DNA from: Orthonyx spaldingii
Lineage: Eukaryota; Chordata; Aves; Passeriformes; Orthonychidae
Assembly: GCA_013397795.1 (NCBI GenBank)
Contig: VZTJ01001769.1
Location: 1,137,171-1,201,170, forward strand
Reading direction: 5' to 3'
Length of the DNA stretch: 64,000 nucleotides
A program made the translations under genes and the position numbers. This document shows, piece by piece, positions 1 to 13,059 of this stretch (position 1 is the first letter of the stretch; every line of letters begins with the position of its first letter). The notes below the pieces were generated by a model. It was not told the origin of the DNA. It worked only from the letters and a program-made list of their open reading frames with translations, and made no database searches.

Positions 1-1865
1 TTTGGTATCTTAAGCAGATATAGGCCTGACTCAGGAAACTGTCATGCAAGTGTGCAAGTGATTGCAAAATCAGGACTAAAGTGTGTTTATTCATATCAAA
101 GCATTTCCTAACTAAAGAAACAAGCATATACAAAGTATTAAGAAATGAAGGGTATAATACTGCTACCAGCTATAGTCATGCCTCACCATGTAAATCAATG
201 AGTTTCAGAAAAGTAAATGAAAGAGGGAGTTAGCTTTTCTCTGCCCACTACAGTGATTAATTAGCTTATTTTCAATAAGAAAAGTACTAGCTATGTTGTT
301 ATCTCATAGCTTTTTTTTTTTCACATTATCAATAGTACCAGAAAACAGCAGCTATCCATTACCCCTCTTAAAAGTAAAAGGTACATGTGACCATGAAACA
401 CTGTGCGACTTTGGTAAAAAATGTCATGAGAAAGAAAATTTCTCAACTTTGCAGTTGTATTTGTTTATATGTAAGTTGTAATATCCAGGGACAGCAACGT
501 TGCCTGTAATCATTTTCTTACATTACTGTAACATGCATTTTTAATGTATGGCTTTAACTACAATTGTCTGAAGAAGATTCAGAAGATATTAGAGCTGCCA
601 ACTTTTATTATACAACTTTATATGCACTGTAACACCACTGCATTTGTATCAAGAAATCAGGTCTGGAAGAAAAGACAAGGAAAATTTCCCACTGAATGAT
701 AAAGATGGTTTATTTCCATAAGCCAAATAAATTTTTCAGAAAACATAAACTCAAAAAATTATTGATGTAGAACGGTTTTTATCACATCAGCTGCAGAACT
801 CCACTGGGGAAAACAGAAAGGAGAAGCCCTTAGGCCACATTTTGTGTGACCTAATTCTTTCAAGGGTATGTTTCTGCAAATTTTTAGGAAGTGACAATGC
901 AAATGAATAACAGTTCCCACTGTGATGTTTTCATGGAATCTCTGCATAACCTCAAAACAGCAGATTTTGCACCAACACTACAGTACATAGTTTTGTTGTA
1001 GAGCTTAATTACTTTTGGATGTAAATGAGCAGAAAAACAATTATCACACACTCAGCAGAAGAAATGGTTATGCTTCTATAAATTTCTGGTATTCTACTGC
1101 TGTGACTGTCAATTTAAAGTTTCAATCTCTATGCTGCTGCCAGTTAATGATTAGTCTACTACATTTTGGTGAAATTGCACTCCAGTCAAGGGAAATGAAC
1201 TAAAGAGATGAGGGAAAAAAGAAAATAATATTGTTGAAGTCTAATTAGAGTAGCAGGGCCAGTGCTGGACTTAGCTGCGATGAGGTTGACTTTCTATTAA
1301 ACTCAATACGCTGAATTCACTGAGAGAAAGATCAAATACTATGATTTTATTTTCATGGGTGATGTGTTAATAGGAGTGGGATTAACTTCTTCCTCATAAA
1401 GTGATTTTTTTTATATTAATGTAAATCAGAATGCAATCATTCTTCTCTCTGCAACTATAGTTCTAAAATCTGCTACTTTACTTTCAGAAGGATTAATGCC
1501 ATGAAGCTTATTTTGAAGGAAATCACATTGCTTTAACAAAGAAAAAAATTCATTCTATTGACTTCAGCATCATGAGCAATATCATCCAAAAAACATTTTA
1601 ACAGCTTCCTATGTCAGACAACCATTTCTTTCTTATATGGTTTTAATTCATGCTGCTTTGTTTCTAAATGAGTGCTTGCAGCAAGTGAATGTGCTTTCAT
1701 TTAGCAGCTTAAGCTTTTCATTTAAACAACTAAAGATCACATTTGAGCCATAGTTGATAAAACATGCTAATAAATTTTTTTAAAAAGAATATAACTGGAT
1801 TTTATCTCAAAAAAAGGTAATCTCCCTCCAAAAGCCCCCCTAAACCTCACAAAACTGCAAGCCAA
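1..1865. other. non-coding spacer
   Basis: No gene or known repeat was recognised. An exon-like segment at 336-470 is discussed under findings. The last 50 bases become C-rich on approaching the quadruplex motif. Confidence 0.65.
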
Positions 1866-1889
1866 CCCCCCTTCCCAGACCCTCCCCCC
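1866..1889 (-). other. G-quadruplex motif
   Basis: Plus-strand C-tracts at 1866-1871 (C6), 1874-1876 (C3), 1880-1882 (C3) and 1884-1889 (C6) read on the minus strand as G6-A-G3-TCT-G3-AA-G6. This satisfies the classical four-tract rule with loops of 1, 3 and 2. A further C6 lies at 1835-1840. Short loops predict a stable quadruplex on the minus strand and an i-motif on the plus strand, in otherwise AT-rich DNA. Confidence 0.85.
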
Positions 1890-4800
1890 ACAATCCAATA
1901 CCCTGATATTAAACTCGGTATTTCTTCCCTAGAACATCTTTGTATCATAATATTTCCCTTCTCCTTAAAAATGTTAATGGGCATTAACCACAGCTTTACT
2001 AGCCATATATGCTGAAATACTTCTGGATTCCTGACAGATGAAGTCACACTTGGTGCAATCAGTGTTGATAATAAAACCTGTCTGAATGCCAATAAATATA
2101 TATTGTGGAAAAATATTACATATGAAGCCTCATCCTTCCACCTACTATTATTTAATACAGAAAGATACAAAACATATATAATTTAGATAAGGCAGGATAG
2201 CATTTTAAATGAAAGAGGTCAGATGCATGTGCTACACATTTTTCATTTTAAACTGTGCACAAAGTCTACTTGTAGACCTTTGAAGTTGATGGCAAATGTG
2301 AGTGTTTATTCAGCTGGAACATGAAGTATTTCATATATAATGCATATGTTCTCTGGCATAGTTTAAATTGGGATGCTGTGGACACATCTCAAATATTCTA
2401 TACAGCAGATTAAAAATGTGTTATGGACATCAATTTCCTAATGCTTCATAACGTCTATTCAATAGTAAAAAAAAATCAATAGAATTTTTTATCTGATTTT
2501 CTGAAAGAACCATAAGCCCCCGTTTCTTACATGAATACCAGGAAAATCTAAGGAATGCATGTAATAGTTATATCTTTTTTTGTTTTTCTTTTTAATTCTG
2601 TTGATCTGAGGATTTTCTCAGAAATTATTTTGAGAAACATCTTTATCATAAATACCTCTGTTAGTAGGAATATTTTCATTGGGGAATAACTGTGATAGTC
2701 CATAATCTCCGATGTGTCGATACTTCTACCATGTTGTTTATTTATCTCAAAAATGTTCTCAGCTTTCACCTGTCTCAGTGTCTCACATGAATCAGCTCTT
2801 AAAATACAGAAGTTGTACAAATTCAGATTCTATCAAGACAGAAAATGACATTAAGTTAAATTTTGCTAAAGCTATCATCTTCCAACTTGTCACCTTATAT
2901 TGATGGATTCTCACGTTAACTAGACCACCAAAGCAGTCCACTTGGATAGCTTGGCATTCAGAATGACTGAATAGTGAAAAATTTTGAAAAATGCCTTTTC
3001 CCTCCTGTGGTTGACTACAAAGCTATACCTGAGCCTGCTGTCTTATGATTAGGTCCTGGCTTTTTCACTGAAACTGTCTGACTGAATTACTGAAGTTTAT
3101 ATTACTTCAACACATGTACAACAAACATTGACTGTTGTTATGCTTTAAAATTTCCAGGCCAAAGATGTGGTCTCTATGGTAAATACGAAAGTCCTGTAAG
3201 AAATGTTTTCCCCCACGTGGTGCAAAATATATTTCTACATGAGGAGACTGCCATTCTCAGTTGTTCTCTTTTGTATTAATCATGAATCTATTAATCTGAA
3301 AAGCAAAGTTCATGGGTGCAGAAGATAGGCTAATTCAATAAACAGAACAAAAGATTTCAGATTCCCTGTCAGAGGATATTAGATTGACCACAATTTTCTC
3401 AGCTTTCAGAACAAAGCTGAAAGCTCACTTCAAATTAGTATCCTCATAGTCACTATAAAAAGCAGCTATGAAGAAGAAAATAGGACATGGATCAAGGTGG
3501 AAGGGATGAGGTTAAGAGTAAATGAGATTGCTGAGCTATTGTGAGTCTAATTAGTTTTTGGAAAATACTCAAATCTTATGATAGGTAACATTAAAATAGG
3601 TGAGAAATACTTTACCCTGGGAAAGTATTTAATGTTGGGAAATGTTGGTTAAATAGAAAATAAGATAGGAGGGTGATTTTTTTTTTAAATTAGCAATTAA
3701 ATAATCACATTAAGTAATAAATGCTTTGTGGCTGTTACCATAATCACAATTGATTCCTTAGTTGCAATGGCTTCTAGAAAGGAAAATGGTTTAAATTGAG
3801 AAAATGTGCTATTTAAAATGCATGTGTATGGTGCTTTGTAATAAGATATGGATTATAACTGTGTCATTGACTGACATTCAATTAAAAAGCTTTAAATTAA
3901 GTAAGGATGGGTGTGTATTGAACTGTTTAATTTTAGTGCACTTCTGGTGGCAAATCAAGAGATGCTCTTGAACTGTATCATCAAGGGTGTGGAGCTGTAT
4001 GTTGAAGGGCAGTGTCTGTAATCAGCATGCTGATCTCGCCCTAACAGGTGTTATCGTGAGACTTGCACATGTTGTTTCCATCTTCTGAGCCAAACAGAAA
4101 ACATTAGGACAAAATTTTAGATCACTTTTCCATAAAATTTAACTACAACTACCATAGGATAACTTTTTTGGAGTGACAAGCACTTGTATGAGCTGAAGAT
4201 CTGGCCAATTCCATTTATTTACAAAAGACAAAATGTTTTTCCCAAAGACAAATTATTTCATAAGTTTATGAAACAACCACAAAAAATAATCTTTCTGTCT
4301 TAAAGCACCTAGCAAAATATACTTGGAGTGTTTGGAATTATAACATAGACCCTAAAGAATAATTTATATATCAGCATTAAAGTCCCATATTCACTCCAGT
4401 AAGCTAACCAAAGTAGTTAATGACTTAACTAGCATGTACACAAGTTTTTCAGTGAGCCACACTAACACAAAAATATAGTTTGAAATATGCTTTCGAATTA
4501 CAAACTACAAATTAACATATAAGGTAAGTGGGCATGGCTACAGTACATTGTGTCAGTCATTTATAAAAATTTTTGGCTTTACTATTTAGAAACTGATGTG
4601 TTGAGCTTGATACACATATTAATTTTTACAGTTCTTAGTAATACTAACACTAGGCTTTTACTATATATAAAGCCTGTAGGATTGCTGGCAATAGCATAAA
4701 AATAAATAAGGTGTAGAAAAAACCCCTTCAAACAAGAAGCCTAACAAGGCACAGGAACTTCTCTAAAATCAGTCAGCACAAGAAAAAATAATCTTGAAGT

Positions 4801-7800
4801 ATTTTTCTTTTTCCGCATAAGCTCTGAAGGTTAATAAAACACATAAAATTGAGTCAGTAGTATGACTGCTCAACTAACCCTGAAGTTTTCCAAAAGACAA
4901 GACAAAGATCATCGAAGCTTATTTCAAAACTACAGTCACCCACATGATGAAATCGTTGGCCTGTACTAAAAGTTAAATCAGCTTCTGGATGAAGAAAGAG
5001 TATATTTCAACAATATTACCAGGTAACTTTTAGACTTAAATTGGTATGAAAACAAAGACAAGAGAAAAAATGTAGATAGCATGGTGAGTTCACACACACT
5101 AACTGGATTTTCACCCCAACATATGAGAGTTGGAAGTCAAAGCGTACAACTGAAATGTGTTTTCTGGTGTCTTGTCCATTTGTCCCCAGAACAACATCAC
5201 CATGGAATTTTCTCCAATAATTGTGATTTGTAGCTGTATTCAAATAGTCTGGAACTGTACTGGAAGCTGTAACATGAGAAAGTTCCAACACCCATGTAGA
5301 AAGGCAATGGTGCATGATACTTCTACATTTATCTCTTTTCCATGGTAAGCAGCATTTAATCCTTCCAAGAACGGAAATCACACATGAAACAAGAAATGTA
5401 AGTAACAAGTATGAACAGTCTTTTCTTCCCCACAAATAACAGTAAAATGAAAGAGTAGAAAGAGGATTGGAAGGAAATGTTGTGTGACAGGTCTTCTGGA
5501 AGCTTTCAGGAAGCATGAAGATTACATACATTTAAGAGGATAAAAAAATCAGTTTTCATTTAAACACAAGTGATACACATTTCAGTTAATTAAGATGATT
5601 ATTATGATGTCAGTAGATAAATCTCTTCTTTTGCTTCTTGCAGTGGCCTTCAGCCATTACTAGTTTCACTTTCAGTTCATTTCTTTTAGGAAACAAAGGG
5701 GCCCATTTATGCAAATAAACGTGATATGGGCAGATATGAACTATCTTTGATGATGGCTGATGTTGCAGATTTCTAACACATTAGTTTCTAACAACACTGA
5801 CTCAGTTTCCAGAATGAATCCTGTCCACAGGAACAATTGTAGAAGGTACATATAGAAAATTACTCTCTGAACCTTCCCACAGAAAAGTTGAAGAAACGTA
5901 GAAGCAGGTAAGCAAGATAAGCCAATAATTACAAGGGACAACAAAAATTTCATATCTGCCTGCTGGAATATTCTTGCAAGTAGTGTATCTTTCAATTTCT
6001 CACATTTTCATCTCTGCCACTTCATACAGAAGAAATTGTAGGAATTGATAGGCTTTAATCACTGCAGAACAACTCAGCCCAGCATCAGGAAGGTTCCTCT
6101 CTGAACTTTTCCATCCATTCCCAAGCTGTTAATCTATCTGAAGCGTAATTGGAATTGCTTTCTACTTTGCAAAATTACAGTTCCATTTTTCTTTCTAAAA
6201 AGACTCACTGACTCTCGACATTGGGTAAATATCCAAAGTAACTCAAAACTTTGAACTTCTGAAAGTTCACAGGTTACCCGTGGAAGCGCTGGTCATTCCT
6301 GTTTACTAAATTTCACAGTCCTTAGTCTACAAAATGCAGCTAAGCACGAAGTTTGATAACAAGATTTTCAATAGACAACAGTTAAATCAATTAAATCTGA
6401 AACAGTGCATCACTAAGATGCATAATTGTAATTTTCCAGTGTGAAGTCAATAGGGATGACAAGAGAGTGATTTTGTGCTAAATAAGAGATAACATAATCA
6501 TGCCCACATTAATATTGCTATTCAGATTAAGGGCCAGGAGTCAAAACAGAAAGCAAACTTAACTTTTAGACTGTAGTCTCCAACTTCAGGAAACCAGTTA
6601 ATATACTTAAATCCATCCTAGTTTAAGAAATATACTTGATTATGTTCTTAACTATATCCCAGTGCTTGTGTCCATTATGTGATGTTATCTAAATTCATTA
6701 CCACAAGAAACAGTTCTACAAGTTGCTGCTAGAAGATCTCTTATCCAAACCTCAAAAATACATTACCAGATTGAAAACTAAGTGTACAGGATTTAAACAT
6801 TCCTTTTCATTAAGAATAATTTGTTAACTTCTGCACACTTCTTTTCTGTTATATACATCCTTTTTTTAATCATACCATGGGGAAATATGTTCATTCTCAG
6901 TGGTCTGAAATGGTGAATGGTATGAAATGCAGTGAAATGATGCGAATAACAGCAAAGTGAACAAAGATGCTGTAGCTCATTCAGGTTCATCTTGTAAACA
7001 GGCCAGCCATGTGTTCATCAGGCAGGGACTGCACTGGGCTGGGTTATCACACATGGGTAATGTGGCACATTCTTCTCATGCCACACTGTCGCATTCCTTA
7101 CTGCCTGATTGTAATCCCACAGGCTCACAGCCTTGATGGAGTGTGCAACAGTAAAGCTACATGATCCTTCCTATTAAAACATCTTCTGGGAGATACTGTT
7201 AAGGCTAATTGGTTAGTCAAGAATTTTTGGGATGAGCTATGACCTTGCTAAATAAAAAAGGAAGTGCTAAATGCTACACAACCCATGTTTCCCCCTTTTT
7301 CATGGTAATGCAAACCTTTTTGTATTATCTAGAAGATCCATGTAAACTTGATAAAAACCATGGAATATACTGTAACTCCAAATTCTGGATTAATCCCTGA
7401 TTTAAAAAAGGAAAACAGAAATCTGAACAGTCTTTCAAATTCTTGGTTGCAAACAGAAATGGGATAAAATCAGATCCCATCTACTGTTCATGCTCAGAGG
7501 TACACAGGGAAATTAGGGAGGCATTTCTGCATTGGCCGTTTCACTCAAAATGGCTTCTTGAATTGAGAAAGCATACTGAAGATGTAAAACAAAATAAGAA
7601 AACAGACACTTTAGTGCTTCTGTCTGGCTAGAAAGTATTTTGCTTCTTGTAAGACATTATTTCAATAAGATTTATATTTTTCTATTATGAAGAGACCCAA
7701 GACTGACTCCACAACACTTTGTAAAATAAGTGATTCCATTCTAGTTATTTAGATGGAACGTCATTCAGGAATAAATATTTATGCAATTAGACATATTAAT

Positions 7801-8518
7801 TTTGTACAAGGCAATGCTCTAACCTAAGGCAAATAAAATGAAATCACAGAAATTAATTTAAACAGACGTGAACAAAAATTTGGAAAGTGGAACATTTTTA
7901 ATAATGAAGTTTACTCACACAGTGATGTGTGAATTTATTTGCATAGACTATTATACTTTAATATTTTTCTGACAAGTAAAAATAAATTATGATTTAAAAT
8001 TTACCACAAAGTTTTGAGAAAAGCTTGTGTTAAAACAAGAAGGATCAGTGTACAGGAAGGAGTAGGAAGAATTTAGCTCTGTTCTTTCACAATTTATGTA
8101 TTTTCACTTATACTTTTGTAAAGGCTCAAAAATCTCTAGCTGTTTTTGGAATTCCAGGCATAGATATTCTATTTAGACTGTATATCTACATTTTAAATAT
8201 TCATACCATCTTCAGCACATCACTATATGAAATGATTCATCATTTTCCTGATACTGAGCCAAGGAAACAGGTTGGTTTCTATTTATAGAAGACTCTTTGT
8301 AAAGCAAGGAAATGCAAGGAAAACTAAAGATACTAAATAAACAGCACTTAACAATTGTGGTCTACAAGTTAGAGTATGAAGTTCTCCATAACAAGTATTG
8401 CAAAGGGAGGCTTGTTCTATAACAGTCCAGAAAAACTCCACTATCATATTCTCTTAATTTATGATTTCTTTAAAAAGCTTAGATTTCCAAAAAATTAAAA
8501 GGCTATTGAAGTAATTTA
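1890..8518. other. non-coding spacer
   Basis: AT-rich unique sequence. Apart from the 171-codon frame at 5016-5531, open frames are under 110 codons and fall on both strands. A good donor-like AAG|GTAAGTG at 4521-4529 has no open exon upstream. No transposon was recognised. Confidence 0.65.
5016..5531 (-). other. longest open reading frame, unrecognised
   Basis: A 171-codon ATG-initiated frame. It is cysteine-rich (about a dozen Cys) with one hydrophobic stretch near residues 40-58 (SYLLLTFLVSCVISVLG) that could span a membrane. No family signature is seen. A TAA codon sits immediately upstream of the ATG, so the frame cannot extend. The ATG context is poor (CTTAAATGT), no poly(A) signal follows closely, and codon use is not gene-like. 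A frame this long is uncommon by chance at this base composition but not excluded over 64 kb on both strands. It is most likely non-coding. Confidence 0.12.
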
Positions 8519-8541
8519 TTTTTTTCTTTTTTTTTTTTTTT
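8519..8541. repeat. poly-T tract
   Basis: T7-C-T15 (15 T at 8527-8541). It is followed by AATCATACCATGGGG, a motif that also follows a T-run at 6861. Confidence 0.95.
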
Positions 8542-8971
8542 AATCATACCATGGGGGGAATGACATTTTTGCCAGGAGCATATAAGACTTTTTGATCTTT
8601 ATCCGATACAGTGGAATAATGCCTATTAATAAAACAATGCCAGCTTGCATTAGAATCTTTGTCTCTCAGTAAGAAAGAATCAAATATGCAGACAATATGA
8701 AAAATATTTTGGCTGAAGAGTTACTTATGTCTGAAAAAGTTCACATTAAAAAATTAGATAGATTTAAAAAAATTACATATTTTGAGTTTTGAAATAAAAA
8801 TAGAATAAAAAGTTCAATAATATTGATTGTTCAGGACATAATTTTTAATGTAAATATAGGTATATGAGTTTTCTGTTAGAGAATTAAGCTTTGATTACTT
8901 TTGTCCAACCAAAAATCCCAAACTAGCAAGAGTTAAAAAATTTTCAATGAATATAAAATAGCTTTTGTCAA

Positions 8972-9231
8972 AATCATAGAATTATTTGGGCTGGAAGGGA
9001 CCTTAAAGACCCTCTAGTTCCAAACCCTGCCATGGGCAGGGGCACCTTTCACTGGACCGTGTTGCTCAAAGCTCCATCCAGCCTGGCCTTGAACATCTCC
9101 AGGCATGGGGCAGCCACAGCTTCTCTGGGCAACCTGTGCTCATCACCATCCTCCCAGTGAGGCATTTCATTCTAATATCCAATGTAAACCCACTCTCTTG
9201 CAGTTTACAGCCATTGTCTCTTGTCCCATGT
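8972..9231 (-). mobile_element. CR1 LINE, 5'-truncated 3' end (avian subfamily)
   Basis: Chicken-repeat-1 non-LTR retrotransposon remnant lying in minus orientation. Read on the plus strand it opens with the inverted CR1 tail (AATCATAGAAT at 8972), continues through the hallmark GGCTGGAAGGGACCTTAAAG block, then the stretch ending in TCCAGCCTGGCCTTGAACA and the GGCAACCTGTGCTCA block near 9127-9142, and fades after TTGTCCCATGTAT at about 9234. Only roughly 260 bp of the full 4.5-kb element is present, the usual 5' truncation from abortive reverse transcription. Similarity to the remembered family consensus is good, so this is the youngest of the three CR1 pieces here. No intact reverse transcriptase or endonuclease is encoded; the minus-strand reading frame over 9066-9299 is a relic. 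Such CR1 tails are what identify the window as bird. Confidence 0.93.
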
Positions 9232-9234
9232 ATA

Positions 9235-11224
9235 AGGAAAATACTATTTAGGCAAAAACCCAATTTTTTTTTTTTGTTCAAATCTAACTCTGGGTACATT
9301 TCTAAGCTCTGATTTGTAAAAATTTGTGTATATAAATAAAACTACTCACACAGTTGAGTTCAGTCAAAAGGCAGGGAATTACTCACAAGTGTAAACTTAT
9401 GTTTACATGTTTATATGTGTTAGCAAAAGCAAGGAGTTACTTTAGAACTTAGTTGTGCAGTGATAATAAAGCAATGATGGTATTAAAAAATCATCATTGA
9501 AATTTTAATGTAGAGCATGTGTTATAAAGCATATAAAACAGATAAATCCCAACTAACTAAAAGTTTTCCTTCTTCTAAGAAAGCAAAAAATGTATTATCT
9601 TTTCCTCACGAGTAGGCTGTTACCAAAAAAAAAATAGGGAAAGCTGAATCTGAGTAGACATAGTATAAGCTACAGTTTTCTGAACTATGGCAAAACACAT
9701 GGCTGCCATTTTTATTTCTTTAGAAAGCATAATAATTGAAGAGGAAAAAGCTTTACCTTCAACTATAAATTTAACATTTTGTTTTCTGTTTTGTCTTATT
9801 CTCATTTCTGTATTATCAAAAATACTAATGAGTTTCTTTCTCCTGTCTGCCAAAGTCCCCTAGAAAACATTTGTAATATACCAGCATATGAACTAATCCT
9901 GGAACTTGTTTGGAAAATGTATTTTTGAATGTTTCATTCTAGAGTTCTAGCTTTAGAACTACATATTAATTCACTTATTTTAAACGTGTTGAAGTTTCTT
10001 GTTTCATAATAGTTACCGAATACTAATGTACAATAGCGATTCCTAAATAAAAAAAGCTAAAATCAGAGTTAGTAATCTAACCAATACTGATGCTAGGAAC
10101 TCTGAGATGTGTACAGGTTACAAATCATAAAGCATGATATTTATTTTGAGCTAGAAAGATCTGCATACTCACTTTTTGAGGAAGAATGTTCAAAACTCAC
10201 ACAGATATGAATTCTATCATGAAATTTTTCAAATTTTCAATATGTGCAGAGAGATCTGATATCTCAATTCTGATATTATTTTTGATACAATTTGTACACA
10301 AGCTGCTTCATTTTTGATAAAACTGTGTCATGCTGTCTTGTTATAGAAACATATTCAATGGATTGTCAGGAGACACATCACAGCACAAAGGCCTGAGGTA
10401 TAGAAATGTAGGCAAAACAGGTGAAATGTCAGTAAAGGAAAAAGAGACACAGGAGTTATACCAATGTACAGGAGTTATATTAGTGATCCACAGAATTTCA
10501 TGTGAGAATAACAGTAATATTTCAGGAAATTGGAATATAAAAAGGAAAAAAAGTCTTCCTAGAATTTAGGATGTTTTAGGTCAAATACAGCCCTAAACCA
10601 GACGTAATTTCAGACATCTTTGTGTTTACTGTCTGAAATTACCCTTTCTGTTTTCCAATTGCTGATCACTTTTTGTCTCCTTATAAACACTCCTGAATTG
10701 TCCTCCAGGGAAATGTGTGTATAGCGTGGGGAAAGGAAATCAATGCCAATGGATACAAGTGTCTTCTACCGCATACAAGTATTTTCCACAGTATTAGGTT
10801 TCTGAATAATTTTCTGAAATCTAGAGTCCACTTAAAATTACCAAAGCTGAATTTTGAACCAAACCAGTTTAATTCTTAGCATTTTTCATTAGAATTTGAT
10901 TTGCACATTGTTGAAGCCACTGGAAGGCAAACACAAAGGCTAACACTAGCCTAAGGTTAAGTCTCGTAGTCTCTTCAACACTTATAGTACAGGAAGAGGT
11001 CATATTCCTCCTGAGGTGAATTAAAATGCCTAAAACTAGATTCTTGTTTGGAACTCACTTCTAGAGAAACTTTCTATTCACAAATGAGTAGAGAGAAATT
11101 CTATGGAAATAACCCTCCTTAGCATAACTGCTAACCTTTTGACACTCTTTGATTCTTCTTTCTCCTCCTTCCCCTGTTAAATTCTCTCTTATTCTGGATG
11201 CATTTTAATTTCATGTTAGCCAGG

Positions 11225-11229
<5 letters not shown>
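9235..11229. other. non-coding spacer
   Basis: Begins with a T-rich tract (9265-9276) after the CR1 tail. No gene or RNA was recognised. Confidence 0.65.
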
Positions 11230-11279
<50 letters not shown>

Positions 11280-11317
11280 TGTGTGAGTGTGTGTGTGTGT
11301 GTGTGTATGTGTGTATG
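11230..11317. repeat. (TG)n microsatellite
   Basis: An uninterrupted run of 23 TG units occupies 11230-11275. After AATGTGTGTGA a second run of 10 GT units follows (11287-11306), ending in ATGTGTGTATGCAC. The pure 23-unit tract is long enough to be length-polymorphic. Frames read through it give Cys-Val or Thr-His repeats and are artefacts. Confidence 0.97.
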
Positions 11318-11647
11318 CACAATGTTAAAAAATCCAATATTTTTAGTACTTCTTTATTTTATATTTTGGGGCCTAGAGTTGGAGGAACATGTGGTATTTT
11401 TTTACCCTCTGTCCTGGAAACATTTCTTTCTGTCATTTTCTCTATGCATCTCACATGTTTGTAGGCGAATTCAGCTCACAAATCCAGCAGAAATACCAAC
11501 CACACTTTTTTGGTTGCTAGATTAATTTACAGACAAAATCCTTAATTGATTCAGGTCTCTTAAGGGTGAGCTAAAGGAAGCAGCAGGGCCCTTTGACTAG
11601 GAGGGAAGGTGAGACAGTGACTGCCTTTTTCAGCAGTGAGAAATGTG

Positions 11648-11726
11648 ATAGTCACTCTGTGACTATGGTCAGACAATCTGTTCCAGCTGCTGGAACAGAT
11701 CCTGTAACTTTGTTTAAGAAGTTACA
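11648..11726. repeat. cluster of three inverted repeats
   Basis: Three hairpin-capable palindromes lie end to end. ATAGTCAC-TCT-GTGACTAT is at 11648-11666. ATCTGTTCCAGC-T-GCTGGAACAGAT is at 11676-11700, with 12-bp perfect arms around an E-box CAGCTG. TGTAACTT-8 nt-AAGTTACA is at 11703-11726. The cluster is slightly GC-richer than its surroundings. Confidence 0.85.
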
Positions 11727-13059
11727 ACACAACAACTTGGAGACTCATCATTGTTCCATCTACCCTCTCAGGTTCTCTCTGTTTTATTTAACCACCCATA
11801 TATAACTTCGGTAAGATAAGCAGGAATAAAATGTAATGAGATAAGCTCTTGATATGAAATGTATTTTTTTAATACATAGGGAAAATTATAGTTATGTGCG
11901 GAAAGGCAATAGTGATTCAGATAGCACATTACAAATTTTGTGAGAGACATCGATATGAGTTTTCTGTTTGGTTGGTTTCTAAAAGCAAAGTATTATTTTA
12001 TAGTACACATGCATTGAATCACTGGTACTGCCAGGTTCAAACTGTTCCTTCTCTCCCTCCCAGTCATCCAGATACTGGCACCAGGACCTTCACCTATGAA
12101 AACTAACAAATGTAGGCCCTGGTGCAGCATGATTCTACTTCTGTTCACAGCTGTTCATGGTATTAGCAGATCTTAAAAAAAATCTATTAGTAACAAAAAA
12201 TAAGAAGTATCTCTACAGTCATAGTTGCTGCTGTGTCACATTGTCCTGAGGATGTTTATATGGTCACACATATAGGAGTGACTATAGCTTTTCTTGCACC
12301 CTCCCCACCCCCCAAAAAAAATCTGCCTTAAAAAAATCAGTAGCTGTTCTGGTAATGAAACGGATGCACGAAAGCAAGGCGTTATGTTCCTGAATATGCA
12401 TGCTCTTCATGCTTCCTTTTTTCAAGATACTATATAAGCAATAGTGTGTTGCTTGTGAATAGGGAGGATGGGGTATAAAACAGCAGCACAAATATGTACT
12501 TCTAATTGCTGTGAGTAAAAATTACAGTAAAGCAATGATTTATGGAAGAATAAACAGGTTTGCCTGTGAATCATTCTTGTCAAATGAATTCTATTATGGG
12601 CACTTTCGTCACAGCCGCTTGTTTTTCTTGTGGGGTACATTTCCCCCAGTCCTTCCCCGCAAGTTGCTATTCAGGAAACCTGTGGTTTGCTTAAGACAGG
12701 ATTAACACCTAAATTTAATCTATAGTAAAAAACCCAGAAATGTATGTCACTCTTATGGCTAACTTCATATAGAAAAAATATTTACTCATTCCATAAATAA
12801 TTTATGTTGTAAAATATCTCAATACAAATTGCTAAAACATGTCCAGTTGATCTTCCCTTTTATGTGTGGACAGAAGAATAAAATGTCATATTTTACATGT
12901 TGATGAAAAACAGAATGGATAGAAGTAAGACACTGGACACAGAAGTATTTATTAAATGTAAAGACATTAAGCAGTGAGATTGTCAATTAATTAATAACTA
13001 ATGAACTCTTATAATCTTCTTTCTCACTAAGCCAACAGTATACTCCCCTGGTCCCTTTT
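11727..13059. other. non-coding spacer
   Basis: Contains a three-tract C-run (12299-12313; CCC-T-CCCC-A-C6), one tract short of a classical quadruplex motif. Nothing else was recognised. Confidence 0.6.

Noticed and set aside
4453..4530. Acceptor GTTTTTCAG with donor AAG|GTAAGTG (plus)
   Set aside because: All three frames between them contain stops; could only be a non-coding exon, with no other support.
9066..9299. 77-codon minus-strand frame
   Set aside because: Mostly CR1 3'-end sequence running into a T-rich tract; no intact LINE protein.
11131..11525. Overlapping frames across the TG repeat (Thr-His and Cys-Val repeats)
   Set aside because: They are translations of the microsatellite, on both strands, with no coding signal.
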